Shown here: piece after piece, positions 18,287 to 27,130 of the stretch
Numbering within the stretch: the first letter of the stretch is position 1
Layout: every line of letters starts with the position of its first letter
From: Bacteroidales bacterium
GTDB taxonomy: Bacteria > Bacteroidota > Bacteroidia > Bacteroidales > UBA3824
Direction of reading: 5' to 3'
Assembly (NCBI GenBank): GCA_017651345.1
Contig: JAGCDD010000460.1
Coordinates: forward strand, 1-52,066
DNA: 52,066 nucleotides
Program-made: the position numbers and the translations under genes
Notes under the pieces: generated by a model
What the model was told of the DNA's origin: nothing
Databases searched by the model: none
Seen by the model: the letters and a program-made list of their open reading frames with translations, nothing else

Positions 18287-19170
18287 TGAAAGGAATAATC
18301 CTCGCCGGCGGTTCGGGTACACGGCTATATCCGATTACCAAAGCAATTAGCAAACAGTTGCTGCCGGTATACGACAAGCCGATGATTTATTATCCTTTGT
18401 CAACACTTATGCTGGCAGGGATTAGAGATATTTTGATTATTTCTACGCCACAAGATTTACCTATGTTTGAGCGGCTTCTCGGTTCGGGCGAAGACCTCGG
18501 ATTGAAGTTTTCGTATGTAGAACAGCCACGTCCTGAGGGACTTGCACAAGCTTTTATTCTCGGCAAGGATTTTATCGGAGATGATAGTGTTTGTCTTGTG
18601 CTTGGCGACAATATTTTCTACGGACACGGGTTGCCTGCACTTTTAAAAGATGCTCGCAAAAATGTGGAAGAGAAAAACATAGCCACAGTTTTCGGTTATC
18701 AGGTTACCGACCCCGAACGTTATGGTGTAATTGCATTCGACAAAGAGGGTCGCGCTACTTCAATTGAAGAAAAACCCGCTCATCCAAAATCTAATTATGC
18801 CGTGGTAGGTCTCTATTTTTATCCCAACGATGTGGTTAAAATTGCATCCGAGATAAAACCCTCAGCACGAGGCGAATTAGAAATCACCACCGTTAACCAA
18901 TGCTACTTAGAGCAAAACCGTATTGGCGTAGAACTTATGGGTCGCGGATTTGCTTGGCTCGACACCGGCACTCACGAATCGCTCAACGAGGCTGGCAGTT
19001 TTATCCAAACCATCGAAACCCGTCAAGGCTTGAAAATTTCGTGCGTTGAGGAAATTGCATTCAAACTCGGCTACATCTCTGCCGAAAAATTAAAACAACT
19101 TGCCACACCGTTGGCTAAAAACGGATATGGACAGTATCTTTTGAAACTTGCAGAAGAAGGAAACAATTAA
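18286..19170 (+). CDS. rfbA: Glucose-1-phosphate thymidylyltransferase
   Basis: Makes dTDP-glucose from dTTP and glucose-1-phosphate, the first step of dTDP-sugar synthesis. The 294-aa length fits the family. The N-terminus has the nucleotidyltransferase signature [20 protein letters not shown], then [18 protein letters not shown], and [13 protein letters not shown] near residue 105-117. [13 protein letters not shown] is present near 222-234. It is translationally coupled to the Wzz-like gene (1-base overlap), with rfbC starting 4 bp after its stop. Confidence 0.96.
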   Translation: MKGIILAGGSGTRLYPITKAISKQLLPVYDKPMIYYPLSTLMLAGIRDILIISTPQDLPMFERLLGSGEDLGLKFSYVEQPRPEGLAQAFILGKDFIGDDSVCLVLGDNIFYGHGLPALLKDARKNVEEKNIATVFGYQVTDPERYGVIAFDKEGRATSIEEKPAHPKSNYAVVGLYFYPNDVVKIASEIKPSARGELEITTVNQCYLEQNRIGVELMGRGFAWLDTGTHESLNEAGSFIQTIETRQGLKISCVEEIAFKLGYISAEKLKQLATPLAKNGYGQYLLKLAEEGNN

Positions 19171-19174
19171 CATT

Positions 19175-19747
19175 ATGGAATTTAAGCAATTATCAATTCC
19201 CGGACTTTGGGTAATAGAGCCCAAAGTTTTTGGCGATAAACGCGGATATTTTTGCGAAACGTTTAAGAAAGAACTTTTTGAACAGAATATCGGCAAGGTA
19301 AATTTTATTCAAGAAAACGAATCGAGTAGTAGCTATGGAGTTTTGCGCGGATTGCATATTCAACGTCCGCCTTACACTCAGGCAAAACTTGTTAGCGTGG
19401 CTCTCGGCAAGGTACTTGACGTAGCAGTTGACGTGCGCACCGACTCCCCCACTTTCGGCAAATACGAAATGGTAGAACTTTCTGACGAAAATCACCGCCG
19501 TTTCTTTATTCCGCGCGGATTTGTTCACGGATTTGTAGTGTTGAGCGAAAAGGCAATTTTTCAATACAAGGTTGACAATGTTTACAACAAAGAATCTGAA
19601 CAAGGCGTTATCTTCAACGACAAAACCATTGGTATAGATTGGCAAATTCCTGCAAGTCAGATGATTTTATCCGAAAAAGACCTCGCACAAAAAGTATTAG
19701 ATAAAAACGACTTTTACACAACCCAACAATATTCTCAAAACGTATGA
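19175..19747 (+). CDS. rfbC: dTDP-4-dehydrorhamnose 3,5-epimerase
   Basis: Cupin-fold epimerase acting on dTDP-4-keto-6-deoxyglucose. 190 aa from ATG 19175; the longer frame from 19148 overlaps rfbA and adds an atypical N-terminus. Family motifs are [10 protein letters not shown] (about 19-28), [20 protein letters not shown] with the catalytic-region His, [12 protein letters not shown] and [16 protein letters not shown]. Its TGA overlaps the rfbB ATG (ATGA). Confidence 0.95.
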   Translation: MEFKQLSIPGLWVIEPKVFGDKRGYFCETFKKELFEQNIGKVNFIQENESSSSYGVLRGLHIQRPPYTQAKLVSVALGKVLDVAVDVRTDSPTFGKYEMVELSDENHRRFFIPRGFVHGFVVLSEKAIFQYKVDNVYNKESEQGVIFNDKTIGIDWQIPASQMILSEKDLAQKVLDKNDFYTTQQYSQNV

Positions 19748-20805
19748 AAGCAATAATGGTAACAGGTGGAGCGGGTTTTATCGGCTCCAACTTTATAAGA
19801 TATGTATTTGAAAAAACTGATTTTCAAGGCACAATCATCAACGTTGACAAACTGACATACGCTGGCAACCCCGAAAACCTCAGCGACATTGCCGCAAAAT
19901 TCTCTGGCAACCGCTACTTTTTTGAGCAAACCGACATTTGCGACAAAGAGGGTATCGCCAATATTTTTAAAAAGTACGACATCGACACTGTAGTACATTT
20001 CGCAGCCGAAAGCCACGTTGACCGCTCTATTCTCGGTCCTAAGGACTTTATCGAAACCAATATTGTTGGCACGTTCAACCTTTTGGAAAATGCCCGCAAC
20101 TATTGGGGCGACCGCAAGGATGTGCGTTTTCACCATATCTCCACCGACGAGGTTTACGGAAGTCTCGGCGAAACAGGATATTTCTACGAAACCACTCCTT
20201 ACGACCCGCGCAGCCCGTATTCGGCATCAAAAGCATCGTCAGACCATCTTGTGGAGGCATACAAACACACTTACGGATTGCCCGTTACCAAATCTAACTG
20301 CTCCAACAACTACGGACCTTACCATTTCCCCGAAAAACTTATTCCGCTGTTGATTCTCAATATCTTGGCAGAAAAACCGCTACCTGTTTACGGCGACGGT
20401 CTTAATGTTCGCGATTGGCTATATGTTGAAGACCATTGCAGCGCCATCTATACCATCCTCACCAAGGGCAAAGTGGGCGAAACCTACAACATCGGCGGCG
20501 AAAACGAACGCACAAATATCGAAATCGTAAACACCGTTTGCGAAATTATGGCAGAAAAACACGGCAAGGAGAAGGATTTTTACAAAAAACTTATTACCTT
20601 TGTAAAAGACCGTCCAGGTCACGACCGCCGTTATGCTATCAATTGCGACAAGATTAAGAGCGAACTCGGTTGGCGTCAGTCGGTTAACTTTGAACAAGGT
20701 ATCCGCAAAACCGTTGAATGGTATTTATCTAATGCTCAATGGATTAAAAACGTCCAGTCGGGCGAATACAAAAATTGGATAAACAAGAATTACGAAAAAA
20801 GGTAG
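19744..20805 (+). CDS. rfbB: dTDP-glucose 4,6-dehydratase
   Basis: Short-chain dehydrogenase-type enzyme producing dTDP-4-keto-6-deoxyglucose. 353 aa. The NAD-binding motif [10 protein letters not shown] (about 7-16) is followed by [22 protein letters not shown], the catalytic YxxxK ([11 protein letters not shown]) and [15 protein letters not shown], all typical of RfbB. The gene order rfbA-rfbC-rfbB is seen; no rfbD follows in this operon. It is translationally coupled to rfbC by a 4-base overlap, and ugd begins 2 bp after its stop. Confidence 0.96.
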   Translation: MKAIMVTGGAGFIGSNFIRYVFEKTDFQGTIINVDKLTYAGNPENLSDIAAKFSGNRYFFEQTDICDKEGIANIFKKYDIDTVVHFAAESHVDRSILGPKDFIETNIVGTFNLLENARNYWGDRKDVRFHHISTDEVYGSLGETGYFYETTPYDPRSPYSASKASSDHLVEAYKHTYGLPVTKSNCSNNYGPYHFPEKLIPLLILNILAEKPLPVYGDGLNVRDWLYVEDHCSAIYTILTKGKVGETYNIGGENERTNIEIVNTVCEIMAEKHGKEKDFYKKLITFVKDRPGHDRRYAINCDKIKSELGWRQSVNFEQGIRKTVEWYLSNAQWIKNVQSGEYKNWINKNYEKR

Positions 20806-20807
20806 AA

Positions 20808-22196
20808 ATGATAAAAAACATCTGTTGCATAGGCGCAGGTTACGTAGGCGGACCCACAATGACTGTGATGGCCTACAAATGTCCCGAAATAAATATTACG
20901 GTTGTTGACCTCAACAAAAACCGCATTGCCGCGTGGAACTCCGACAATCCACACGATATTCCTATTTTTGAACCCGGATTAGCCGAGATTGTGATGCAGG
21001 TTCGCGGCAAAAACCTGTTTTTCTCTACCAACGTGGAAACAGCTATTGATCAAGCTGATATGATTTTTATGTCGGTTAACACGCCCACCAAGGAGTATGG
21101 CAAAGGCAAGGGAATGGCGGCAGACCTTAAATATATCGAGCTCTGCGCCCGTCAAATTGCAGCAGTGTCAAAATCCGACAAAATCGTTGTTGAAAAATCT
21201 ACACTTCCCGTGCGCACAGCTGAGGCTATCCGCTCTATTTTGGATAACACCGGCAACCACGTGAAATTTCAAATACTTTCAAACCCCGAATTTCTTGCTG
21301 AGGGAACGGCCATCAACGACCTTCTCAATCCCGACCGTGTGCTTATCGGCGGATTGCAGACTCCCGAAGGCAAGGCGGCAATTGAGGAACTTACAGCCAT
21401 TTACGCTCATTGGATTCCTCGTGAAAAAATCATCCAGACCAACGTGTGGAGCAGCGAACTATCGAAACTCACCGCTAACGCATTTTTGGCACAGCGCATC
21501 TCGTCGATAAACTCATTATCAGCACTTTGCGAAAAAACAGGTGCCGACGTTACCGAAATAGCCAAAGCCATTGGTTCCGACAGCCGTATTGGCAACAAGT
21601 TTCTCACAGCATCGGTTGGTTTTGGCGGCTCGTGCTTTCAAAAAGACGTGCTCAATCTCGTGTACATCTGCAAAACTCTTGACTTAGAAGAGGTTGCCGA
21701 ATATTGGGATTGGGTTATAAAAATGAACGACTATCAAAAGCACCGTTTTGCCGACAATATCATCACCACATTGTACAACACCGTGTCGGGCAAGAAGATA
21801 GCATTTCTCGGATGGGCATTTAAAAAGAATACCAACGACACCCGCGAAACTCCCGCTATGTACGTGGCAGACATTCTGATGAACGACCTTGCTAATATTG
21901 CGGTGTTTGACCCAAAAGTATCGCCAAATCAGATATTTACCGACATCAACCACGTAAACGGCAAGAGCGACGAAGAAAATCAAAAGCAACTTTCGTTCGT
22001 TAACGACCCTTACGAGGCTTGCAAAAACGCTCACGCTGTGGTAATACTAACAGAGTGGGATATGTTCAAAGACCTCGATTGGAAACGCATCCACGACGGT
22101 ATGATGAAGCCAGCATTCCTCTTTGATGGTCGCAACTTGCTCAACGCCAGCGAGATGAAAAATCTTGGATTCTATTACAAAGGAATAGGAAAATAA
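20808..22196 (+). CDS. ugd: UDP-glucose 6-dehydrogenase, eukaryote-like type
   Basis: Oxidises UDP-glucose to UDP-glucuronate with NAD. 462 aa from ATG 20808. The N-terminus [20 protein letters not shown] carries the Rossmann motif and, with [14 protein letters not shown], resembles animal UGDH rather than the shorter E. coli enzyme. The catalytic Cys lies in [14 protein letters not shown] (about residue 270-283). The C-terminal domain includes [18 protein letters not shown]. It closes the polysaccharide operon and meets the 22215 gene tail to tail with 18 bp between. Confidence 0.94.
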   Translation: MIKNICCIGAGYVGGPTMTVMAYKCPEINITVVDLNKNRIAAWNSDNPHDIPIFEPGLAEIVMQVRGKNLFFSTNVETAIDQADMIFMSVNTPTKEYGKGKGMAADLKYIELCARQIAAVSKSDKIVVEKSTLPVRTAEAIRSILDNTGNHVKFQILSNPEFLAEGTAINDLLNPDRVLIGGLQTPEGKAAIEELTAIYAHWIPREKIIQTNVWSSELSKLTANAFLAQRISSINSLSALCEKTGADVTEIAKAIGSDSRIGNKFLTASVGFGGSCFQKDVLNLVYICKTLDLEEVAEYWDWVIKMNDYQKHRFADNIITTLYNTVSGKKIAFLGWAFKKNTNDTRETPAMYVADILMNDLANIAVFDPKVSPNQIFTDINHVNGKSDEENQKQLSFVNDPYEACKNAHAVVILTEWDMFKDLDWKRIHDGMMKPAFLFDGRNLLNASEMKNLGFYYKGIGK

Positions 22197-22214
22197 ATTT
22201 CCTATCCCTTGATT

Positions 22215-23042
22215 CTATATATATAAGGTGTATTCAAACTCCCTTATCGTGTTAAAATCCTCTTCGCGGATAGTTGCGCCGTCTTCGTTATTAGTGGTAA
22301 TGGTTTGATTTACAATTCGTCCAGTGCCAGTAGCGGTGGTGGTGGTAACGGTGCGAGCTTCGTCGTCGTATTCGGTGGTGATTTTTCCGCGTGAACCTAT
22401 GGTTTGAAGTGTTTCGCGACCCTTTTCGTCGTACTGATAAGCGTAACTATCAAGGAGTTCCTTCTTAGGATTGAGAATGCCCATAAACGACAGTTTGCCA
22501 TCGTCTTGATATTTGTAAATGCGGTGGTCGGTTTCGCGACCGTCTTTATCTAAGTTCTTAGCGATTATTACCTTACCGTTTTCAAATTGCGAAACTTGAT
22601 GCAGCGAAATATCACCATTGTAGTCGGTGATAAGATGCTCGGTAACATTGCCATCAGCATCGGTAGTGAACTCCTCTTTTTCTTCTACATTACCATCTTC
22701 GTCTACTGTGGTAATTATTAAGCTATTAGGATTATGTTCGTAGGTTTTGATTGATTTAAAACCGCCTTGATATTCAATGGTTTCTTTGGCGATACGACCT
22801 TCGGATGTGTATTCGTAAAAGTGTGTTTCGTTGGGTTCGTCCTCGCCGCAAAATATCTGCATTTCGGTTTTTTGGTTGCGGTCGTTAAACTTGGTTACTG
22901 TTTTTGAGGTTTCGGAACCATCGTAATCGTAATCAACAGCAAGAGTTTCATTGCCATTTTGGTCGTATTCAGAATAGGCATTGGTGTAAATTGTGCCTGA
23001 TTCTTTAATAGTAGTTTTTTGTGTAAGAGTCTTTATCTTCAT
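22215..23042 (-). CDS. YD-repeat-like hypothetical protein
   Basis: A 275-aa protein with no signal peptide or membrane segment. It is made of roughly 20-residue beta-hairpin units with D-x-x-G-N/K-x-x turns (YDQNGNETLAVDYDYDGSE, DEDGNVEEKEEFTTDADGNV, YDEKGRETLQTIGSRGKITT). This is the look of RHS/YD repeats but without a core or toxin tip. It could be a decayed or short relative of wall-associated/RHS proteins. It lies 24 bp downstream of the 23067 gene, also repetitive, so the two are probably one transcript. Function unknown. Confidence 0.65.
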   Translation of the reverse strand: MKIKTLTQKTTIKESGTIYTNAYSEYDQNGNETLAVDYDYDGSETSKTVTKFNDRNQKTEMQIFCGEDEPNETHFYEYTSEGRIAKETIEYQGGFKSIKTYEHNPNSLIITTVDEDGNVEEKEEFTTDADGNVTEHLITDYNGDISLHQVSQFENGKVIIAKNLDKDGRETDHRIYKYQDDGKLSFMGILNPKKELLDSYAYQYDEKGRETLQTIGSRGKITTEYDDEARTVTTTTATGTGRIVNQTITTNNEDGATIREEDFNTIREFEYTLYI

Positions 23043-23066
23043 AAGTAATTAATTTTTAGTCGGTTA

Positions 23067-23759
23067 TTAATTAATAAGCATACCTTCGGGATTAAATTTT
23101 ATAATATCGCCCGGATGTTTGGTAACGGTGTTGCCGTTTTGGTCTACAAATGTAGCTTTTTTGGCAGAAATACCTTGCATAACGTATCCGTCGCGGTTAA
23201 AAACTATCGGACGATGTGCCATAAATGATATTTTTTCGTTGTCATTGATATTCAGTTTAACGTTGTCAACGGGTGTTATTTGCCGGATAGTACCTGAGGG
23301 ATAAAACCTTATCTCTGCACCCGGGTCTGAAAAAATCACCGTTCCATCGCGACAAACATATTCAATACCTTGCGCCGCCGAACCCGCCGACACACGTCCC
23401 AGTTTGTCAAAAAACGTTACAGCCATTGCCTTAAATTCGTAAAACTTTCCGTTGCTTGCCTCGCCGATAAAGTTTACCGCCGGAAAACCTTCGAACACCT
23501 TGCCGTCTTCGTTTATCATAATTCGAGTGCCACCTTGAAAAAGCACAAGCGGACCGGTTGTCCACAAATCGGTGTCAACAGCAAGTACGCCCTCAATCAC
23601 CTCGCCTTTGTGGTTGAGCACCACGTTGGTACCGCCTTTAAACATTACCCCGATGGCGGGAGTATTCAACACGGTGTCGCAACTGAGTGTGTCGCCCGGA
23701 ATACCTGAGCATGGCAATATCGTTAATATCAATAATATGACTGTAATCCAAATTTTCAT
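23067..23759 (-). CDS. Exported repeat-containing hypothetical protein
   Basis: A 230-aa protein. The start is placed at 23759, giving an N-terminal signal sequence (MKIWITVILLILTILPCSG); a longer frame to 23975 overlaps the divergent era gene and is rejected. A cysteine at residue 17 could be a lipid site, but Pro at -1 is atypical. The mature part has four or more imperfect units of the form (V/L)xFxGGTxxxxNxxGxVxEGxxA, suggesting a small beta-solenoid or propeller. Not recognised. A TATCTTTG box lies at 23785-23778. Confidence 0.65.
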   Translation of the reverse strand: MKIWITVILLILTILPCSGIPGDTLSCDTVLNTPAIGVMFKGGTNVVLNHKGEVIEGVLAVDTDLWTTGPLVLFQGGTRIMINEDGKVFEGFPAVNFIGEASNGKFYEFKAMAVTFFDKLGRVSAGSAAQGIEYVCRDGTVIFSDPGAEIRFYPSGTIRQITPVDNVKLNINDNEKISFMAHRPIVFNRDGYVMQGISAKKATFVDQNGNTVTKHPGDIIKFNPEGMLIN

Positions 23760-23777
23760 TGCGTCATTATTTCGGTA

Positions 23778-23785
23778 CAAAGATA
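23778..23785 (-). promoter_or_regulatory. -7 element for the 23067/22215 gene pair
   Basis: TATCTTTG on the minus strand, 19 bases before ATG 23759, fits TAnnTTTG. No clear -33 box is seen at the usual spacing. Confidence 0.5.
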
Positions 23786-23814
23786 TTAATTTAATAATGA
23801 ATTTACCCACGAGT

Positions 23815-23845
23815 CTTGTCTGCCGCAAAAAAATTTTTACCTTTG
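23815..23845 (+). promoter_or_regulatory. Promoter of era
   Basis: CTTG (23815-23818), 19 bases, TACCTTTG (23838-23845). Predicted start near 23852, about 17 nt before the era ATG. Confidence 0.7.
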
Positions 23846-23868
23846 CATTGTTAAAAAACGAAAACAAA

Positions 23869-24750
23869 ATGGCTTTTAAATCAGGCTTTGTAAATATTGT
23901 AGGCAATCCTAACGTAGGCAAGTCCACGTTGATGAACATACTGGTAGGCGAACGGCTCTCTATCATTACCTCCAAGAGTCAAACCACTCGCCACCGCATT
24001 ATGGGCATCGTTACTGGCGACGATTATCAAATTGTATATTCCGATACCCCGGGTGTGCTAAAACCCGTGTACAAATTGCAAGAGAGTATGTTAAAGTATT
24101 CAGAAGACGCTCTCGAAGATGCCGACGTAATACTATATATCACCGACGTGCTTGAATCCAAAACCAAAAACCAGTTCTTTTTGGATATGGTTAACCGTTT
24201 GGATGTGCCTATTGTGCTGTTAATCAACAAAATTGACCTTGCCGACCAAGCCAAAGTGGAGGAACTTATTCAGCAATGGCACAGCCTGATACCCAAGGCA
24301 GAAATTCACACCGTTTCGGCATTGCACAAATTCAACACCGAAAACATTTTAAAACGCATTGTTGAGCTTTTGCCCGAAAATCCACCCTATTTTGAAAAAG
24401 ACCGCCTTACCGACAAGCCCGAACGTTTTTTTGTTAGCGAAATTATCCGCGAAAAAGTGCTCGAACTCTACGAAAAAGAGATTCCATACTCGGTAGAAGT
24501 GGTGGTAGAAACCTTTAAAGAAGAAGAATCCATTATCCGTATTCAAACGGTAATCAATGTAATACGCGATTCGCAAAAAGGCATTATCATTGGCAAAGGC
24601 GGCACGGCACTAAAACGTCTCGGAAGTGCTGCCCGCAAAGAAATTGAAGCATTTTTTGGCAAAAAAATCTACTTAGAGATATTTGTAAAGGTCTGCAAAG
24701 ATTGGCGCGACAATGCCGGTCGTTTGCGCGGATTCGGTTACGATCTTTAA
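23869..24750 (+). CDS. era: GTPase Era
   Basis: Ribosome-assembly GTPase that binds 16S rRNA near its 3' end. 293 aa from ATG 23869; the frame extends upstream but that part overlaps the divergent gene. G1 GNPNVGKST (about 12-20), the switch region TTRHRIMGI, G3 DTPG, G4 NKID and G5 SAL are present. A C-terminal KH domain follows (IVIRDSQKG-like: RDSQKGIIIGKGGTALKRLG, about 243-262). It ends in ...NAGRLRGFGYDL, the usual Era terminus. dnaN follows 67 bp downstream with its own promoter. Confidence 0.97.
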   Translation: MAFKSGFVNIVGNPNVGKSTLMNILVGERLSIITSKSQTTRHRIMGIVTGDDYQIVYSDTPGVLKPVYKLQESMLKYSEDALEDADVILYITDVLESKTKNQFFLDMVNRLDVPIVLLINKIDLADQAKVEELIQQWHSLIPKAEIHTVSALHKFNTENILKRIVELLPENPPYFEKDRLTDKPERFFVSEIIREKVLELYEKEIPYSVEVVVETFKEEESIIRIQTVINVIRDSQKGIIIGKGGTALKRLGSAARKEIEAFFGKKIYLEIFVKVCKDWRDNAGRLRGFGYDL

Positions 24751-24763
24751 CCTAAAAATTAAT

Positions 24764-24793
24764 ATTGGAATTGTAAAAACATTCGTACATTTG
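24764..24793 (+). promoter_or_regulatory. Promoter of dnaN
   Basis: ATTG (24764-24767), 18 bases, TACATTTG (24786-24793). The -7 box is a full match; the -33 is weaker. ATG is at 24818. Confidence 0.65.
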
Positions 24794-24817
24794 CATAAAC
24801 ATTAAAAAACACACAAC

Positions 24818-25948
24818 ATGAAATTCGTAGTATCAAGTTCAGAACTTCTTACCCGCTTGCAATCAATCAATAGGGTAATCAGTAGCAAAAATACGCTGCC
24901 CATTTTAGATAATTTCTTGTTTGAGATAAACGAAAACATTCTTACCGTTACTGCCTCCGACATCGAAACCACTATGCGCACACAAATTACCCTCGACAAT
25001 GTTGACGGCGAAGGTAAAATTGCTATCGAGGCTAAACGTTTGACCGACATTCTCAAAGAGTTTCCCGAACAACCCCTTATTTTTGAAATCAACCTCGAAA
25101 CCTTGGGCGTTGACATCCTTTCAGAAAACGGTAAATACTCTGTTGTAGGTCAAAACGCCGACGAGTATCCCAATATGCCGCAATTAGACGAATCTCAGAC
25201 ACTTACCGTAAATATTCCTGGCGAAGTATTGCTCAAAGGCATCAACAAAACTCTCTTTGCCACATCCGACGACGAACTCCGTCCTGTTATGACCGGTATT
25301 TTTATGCAGTTTAGTGGCGAAGGAACCACATTTGTGGCATCCGACGCTCACAAATTGGTACGCTACAAACGCAAAGACGTTAACGCCGAAAGCGAAGCAG
25401 CGTTTATCCTGCCCAAAAAACCTGCAACAATGCTTAAAAACATTCTTGCAAAAGAATCTGGCGTTATAAAATTGCAGTTCGACGACAAAAACGCTCATTT
25501 TACTCTTAGCGATTACGAAATGATTTGCCGCCTTTTGGAAGGTCAGTATCCCAAATACGAATCGGTTATCCCCAAAGATAATCCTAACAAACTAACTATC
25601 AACCGCGCCGACCTTGCCACCACATTAAAACGTGTTTCGGTGTTTGCAAATCAGGCAAGCAACCTTATTAAATTAGAACTCACTTCAAGCCAAGTAACAG
25701 TTTCAGCACAAGATATCGACTTTTCGATTTCGGCTTACGAGCACATCAACGCTCAATACGACGGCGAAGAAATGGGAATCGGCTTTAAATCAGCATTTAT
25801 GTTCGACATTCTTCAGGCTATCGAATCAGAAAACGTTGTGGTAGCAATGTCGGATCCTTCTCGTGCATGTCTTGTTTTCCCGTTAGAAAACGAATCAGAA
25901 CAAGAAGACCTTTTGATGCTCATTATGCCCATGATGATCAACGACTAA
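24818..25948 (+). CDS. dnaN: DNA polymerase III subunit beta (sliding clamp)
   Basis: Ring-shaped processivity clamp. 376 aa; three repeated clamp domains. MKFVVSSSELLTRLQSINRVI and KNTLPILDNFLFEI mark domain 1; RPVMTGIFMQF and VASDAHKLVRYKRK domain 2; and the C-terminus ...LVFPLENESEQEDLLMLIMPMMIND has the M-P-M-(M) ending typical of clamps. It is not beside dnaA, which is common in Bacteroidota. A strong terminator follows. Confidence 0.97.
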   Translation: MKFVVSSSELLTRLQSINRVISSKNTLPILDNFLFEINENILTVTASDIETTMRTQITLDNVDGEGKIAIEAKRLTDILKEFPEQPLIFEINLETLGVDILSENGKYSVVGQNADEYPNMPQLDESQTLTVNIPGEVLLKGINKTLFATSDDELRPVMTGIFMQFSGEGTTFVASDAHKLVRYKRKDVNAESEAAFILPKKPATMLKNILAKESGVIKLQFDDKNAHFTLSDYEMICRLLEGQYPKYESVIPKDNPNKLTINRADLATTLKRVSVFANQASNLIKLELTSSQVTVSAQDIDFSISAYEHINAQYDGEEMGIGFKSAFMFDILQAIESENVVVAMSDPSRACLVFPLENESEQEDLLMLIMPMMIND

Positions 25949-25975
25949 TCATCATTTTTCATACGCATATTTGTT

Positions 25976-26011
25976 GTAGAGACGTGCCATGGTGCGTCTC
26001 TACTTTTTTTT
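25976..26011 (+). terminator. Terminator after dnaN built from a 28-bp palindrome
   Basis: Stem arms GTAGAGACG (25976-25984) and CGTCTCTAC (25995-26003) with a CCATGG centre; interior mismatches would be G-U pairs in RNA. Eight T residues follow. It terminates dnaN transcription. The palindrome has the look of a dispersed repetitive element. Confidence 0.8.
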
Positions 26012-26038
26012 AACCATAATTTCAAATTATTTATTTGG

Positions 26039-26072
26039 ATTGTATCCTATTTTCTGTAATTTTGTACCTTTG
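26039..26072 (+). promoter_or_regulatory. Promoter of the TPR / PorE-like operon
   Basis: ATTG (26039-26042) and TACCTTTG (26065-26072), spacing 22. The -7 is a perfect match. The predicted start near 26079 lies 27 nt before ATG 26106. Confidence 0.6.
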
Positions 26073-26105
26073 CAGAAATACAGACAACAATACAATTACA
26101 AAACT

Positions 26106-27128
26106 ATGAATAAAACAACATTACTCAGCGCAGCACTATTAATTTCAGCCCAGTGTGTTTTTGCGCAATCCGAAGACAAAACTTTAGTGGTAGTAGCAGG
26201 ACAAGAAAGCGCCCTCGCCTACAATCAAGGCATCAAAGACCACAACAACAAAAACTTTGCAGTTGCCAACGACAACTACACCAAAGCACTGCAAACCAAT
26301 CAACAATTTTATCAGGCTCTCTACAACCGAGGTCTTGCAGAACTCAGCCAAAACAAAAACGGAGACGCTCAAAACGATTTTAACCAAGCCGTTTCGCTCA
26401 ACGAAAATCCCCGTTACTACCTTGCCCGCTCGGTTAGCAATGCCCGTTTGCGCAATTTCAAAGAGGCTTTGCAAGACATCGACAAGGCTCAAAATCTTGG
26501 CTACGACAATGCCGAAATTTCATATTTCCGCGGAATGGTTTACCTTCTTGCAGGTAATTACGCCGAAGCCGAAAAGCAATACAATTTTGCCGTTAGTGCC
26601 AACAACCGTTTAGCCAAAGCTTATTGCGACCGCGGCACTGCACATTATCTCCGTGGCAATTACAAAGCCGCCATCGACGATTACAATACAGCCATCGAAA
26701 TTGACCATTCAGCCACATACGCCTACGTTTTTCGTGCTCAAGCTAAGGCAGAATCGGGCAATCTCACCGCTGCAATTGCCGACATTAATTCAGCTCTCGA
26801 AATCAATCCCGACGATTACGACCTCATCAACACTCGCGGTCAGCTTCAAGCCAAAAACAAAAAATACGACAAAGCTGCTGCCGATTTTGACGCTCTTATC
26901 GAAAAATATCCCGATGAACCTTCGGCTTACATAAGCTACGGCAATATGTATTTCGACCGTCAACAGTTTGAAAAGGCAAAAGAATATTTTACCAAAGCTA
27001 TCGAAAAAGACCCCTACAACTATATTGCATACAACAATAGAGCAAACGCCTCTGAAATGCTATTTGAAACTAAGAATGCCGACAGCGACCGCAAAAAGGC
27101 CGAAAGTTTTCTTAATCCCAAGTTGTAA
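26106..27128 (+). CDS. Exported tetratricopeptide repeat protein
   Basis: A 340-aa protein with a signal peptide (MNKTTLLSAALLISAQCVFAQ). About eight 34-residue TPRs follow (for example AKAYCDRGTAHYLRGNYKAAIDDYNTAIEID and PSAYISYGNMYFDRQQFEKAKEYF). ATG 26106 is chosen because it starts the signal peptide; an earlier in-frame start lies in the terminator. The next gene begins 2 bp after its stop. Co-transcription with two PorE-like proteins suggests a periplasmic scaffold for the same envelope complex; inference. Confidence 0.88.
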   Translation: MNKTTLLSAALLISAQCVFAQSEDKTLVVVAGQESALAYNQGIKDHNNKNFAVANDNYTKALQTNQQFYQALYNRGLAELSQNKNGDAQNDFNQAVSLNENPRYYLARSVSNARLRNFKEALQDIDKAQNLGYDNAEISYFRGMVYLLAGNYAEAEKQYNFAVSANNRLAKAYCDRGTAHYLRGNYKAAIDDYNTAIEIDHSATYAYVFRAQAKAESGNLTAAIADINSALEINPDDYDLINTRGQLQAKNKKYDKAAADFDALIEKYPDEPSAYISYGNMYFDRQQFEKAKEYFTKAIEKDPYNYIAYNNRANASEMLFETKNADSDRKKAESFLNPKL

Positions 27129-27130
27129 AT

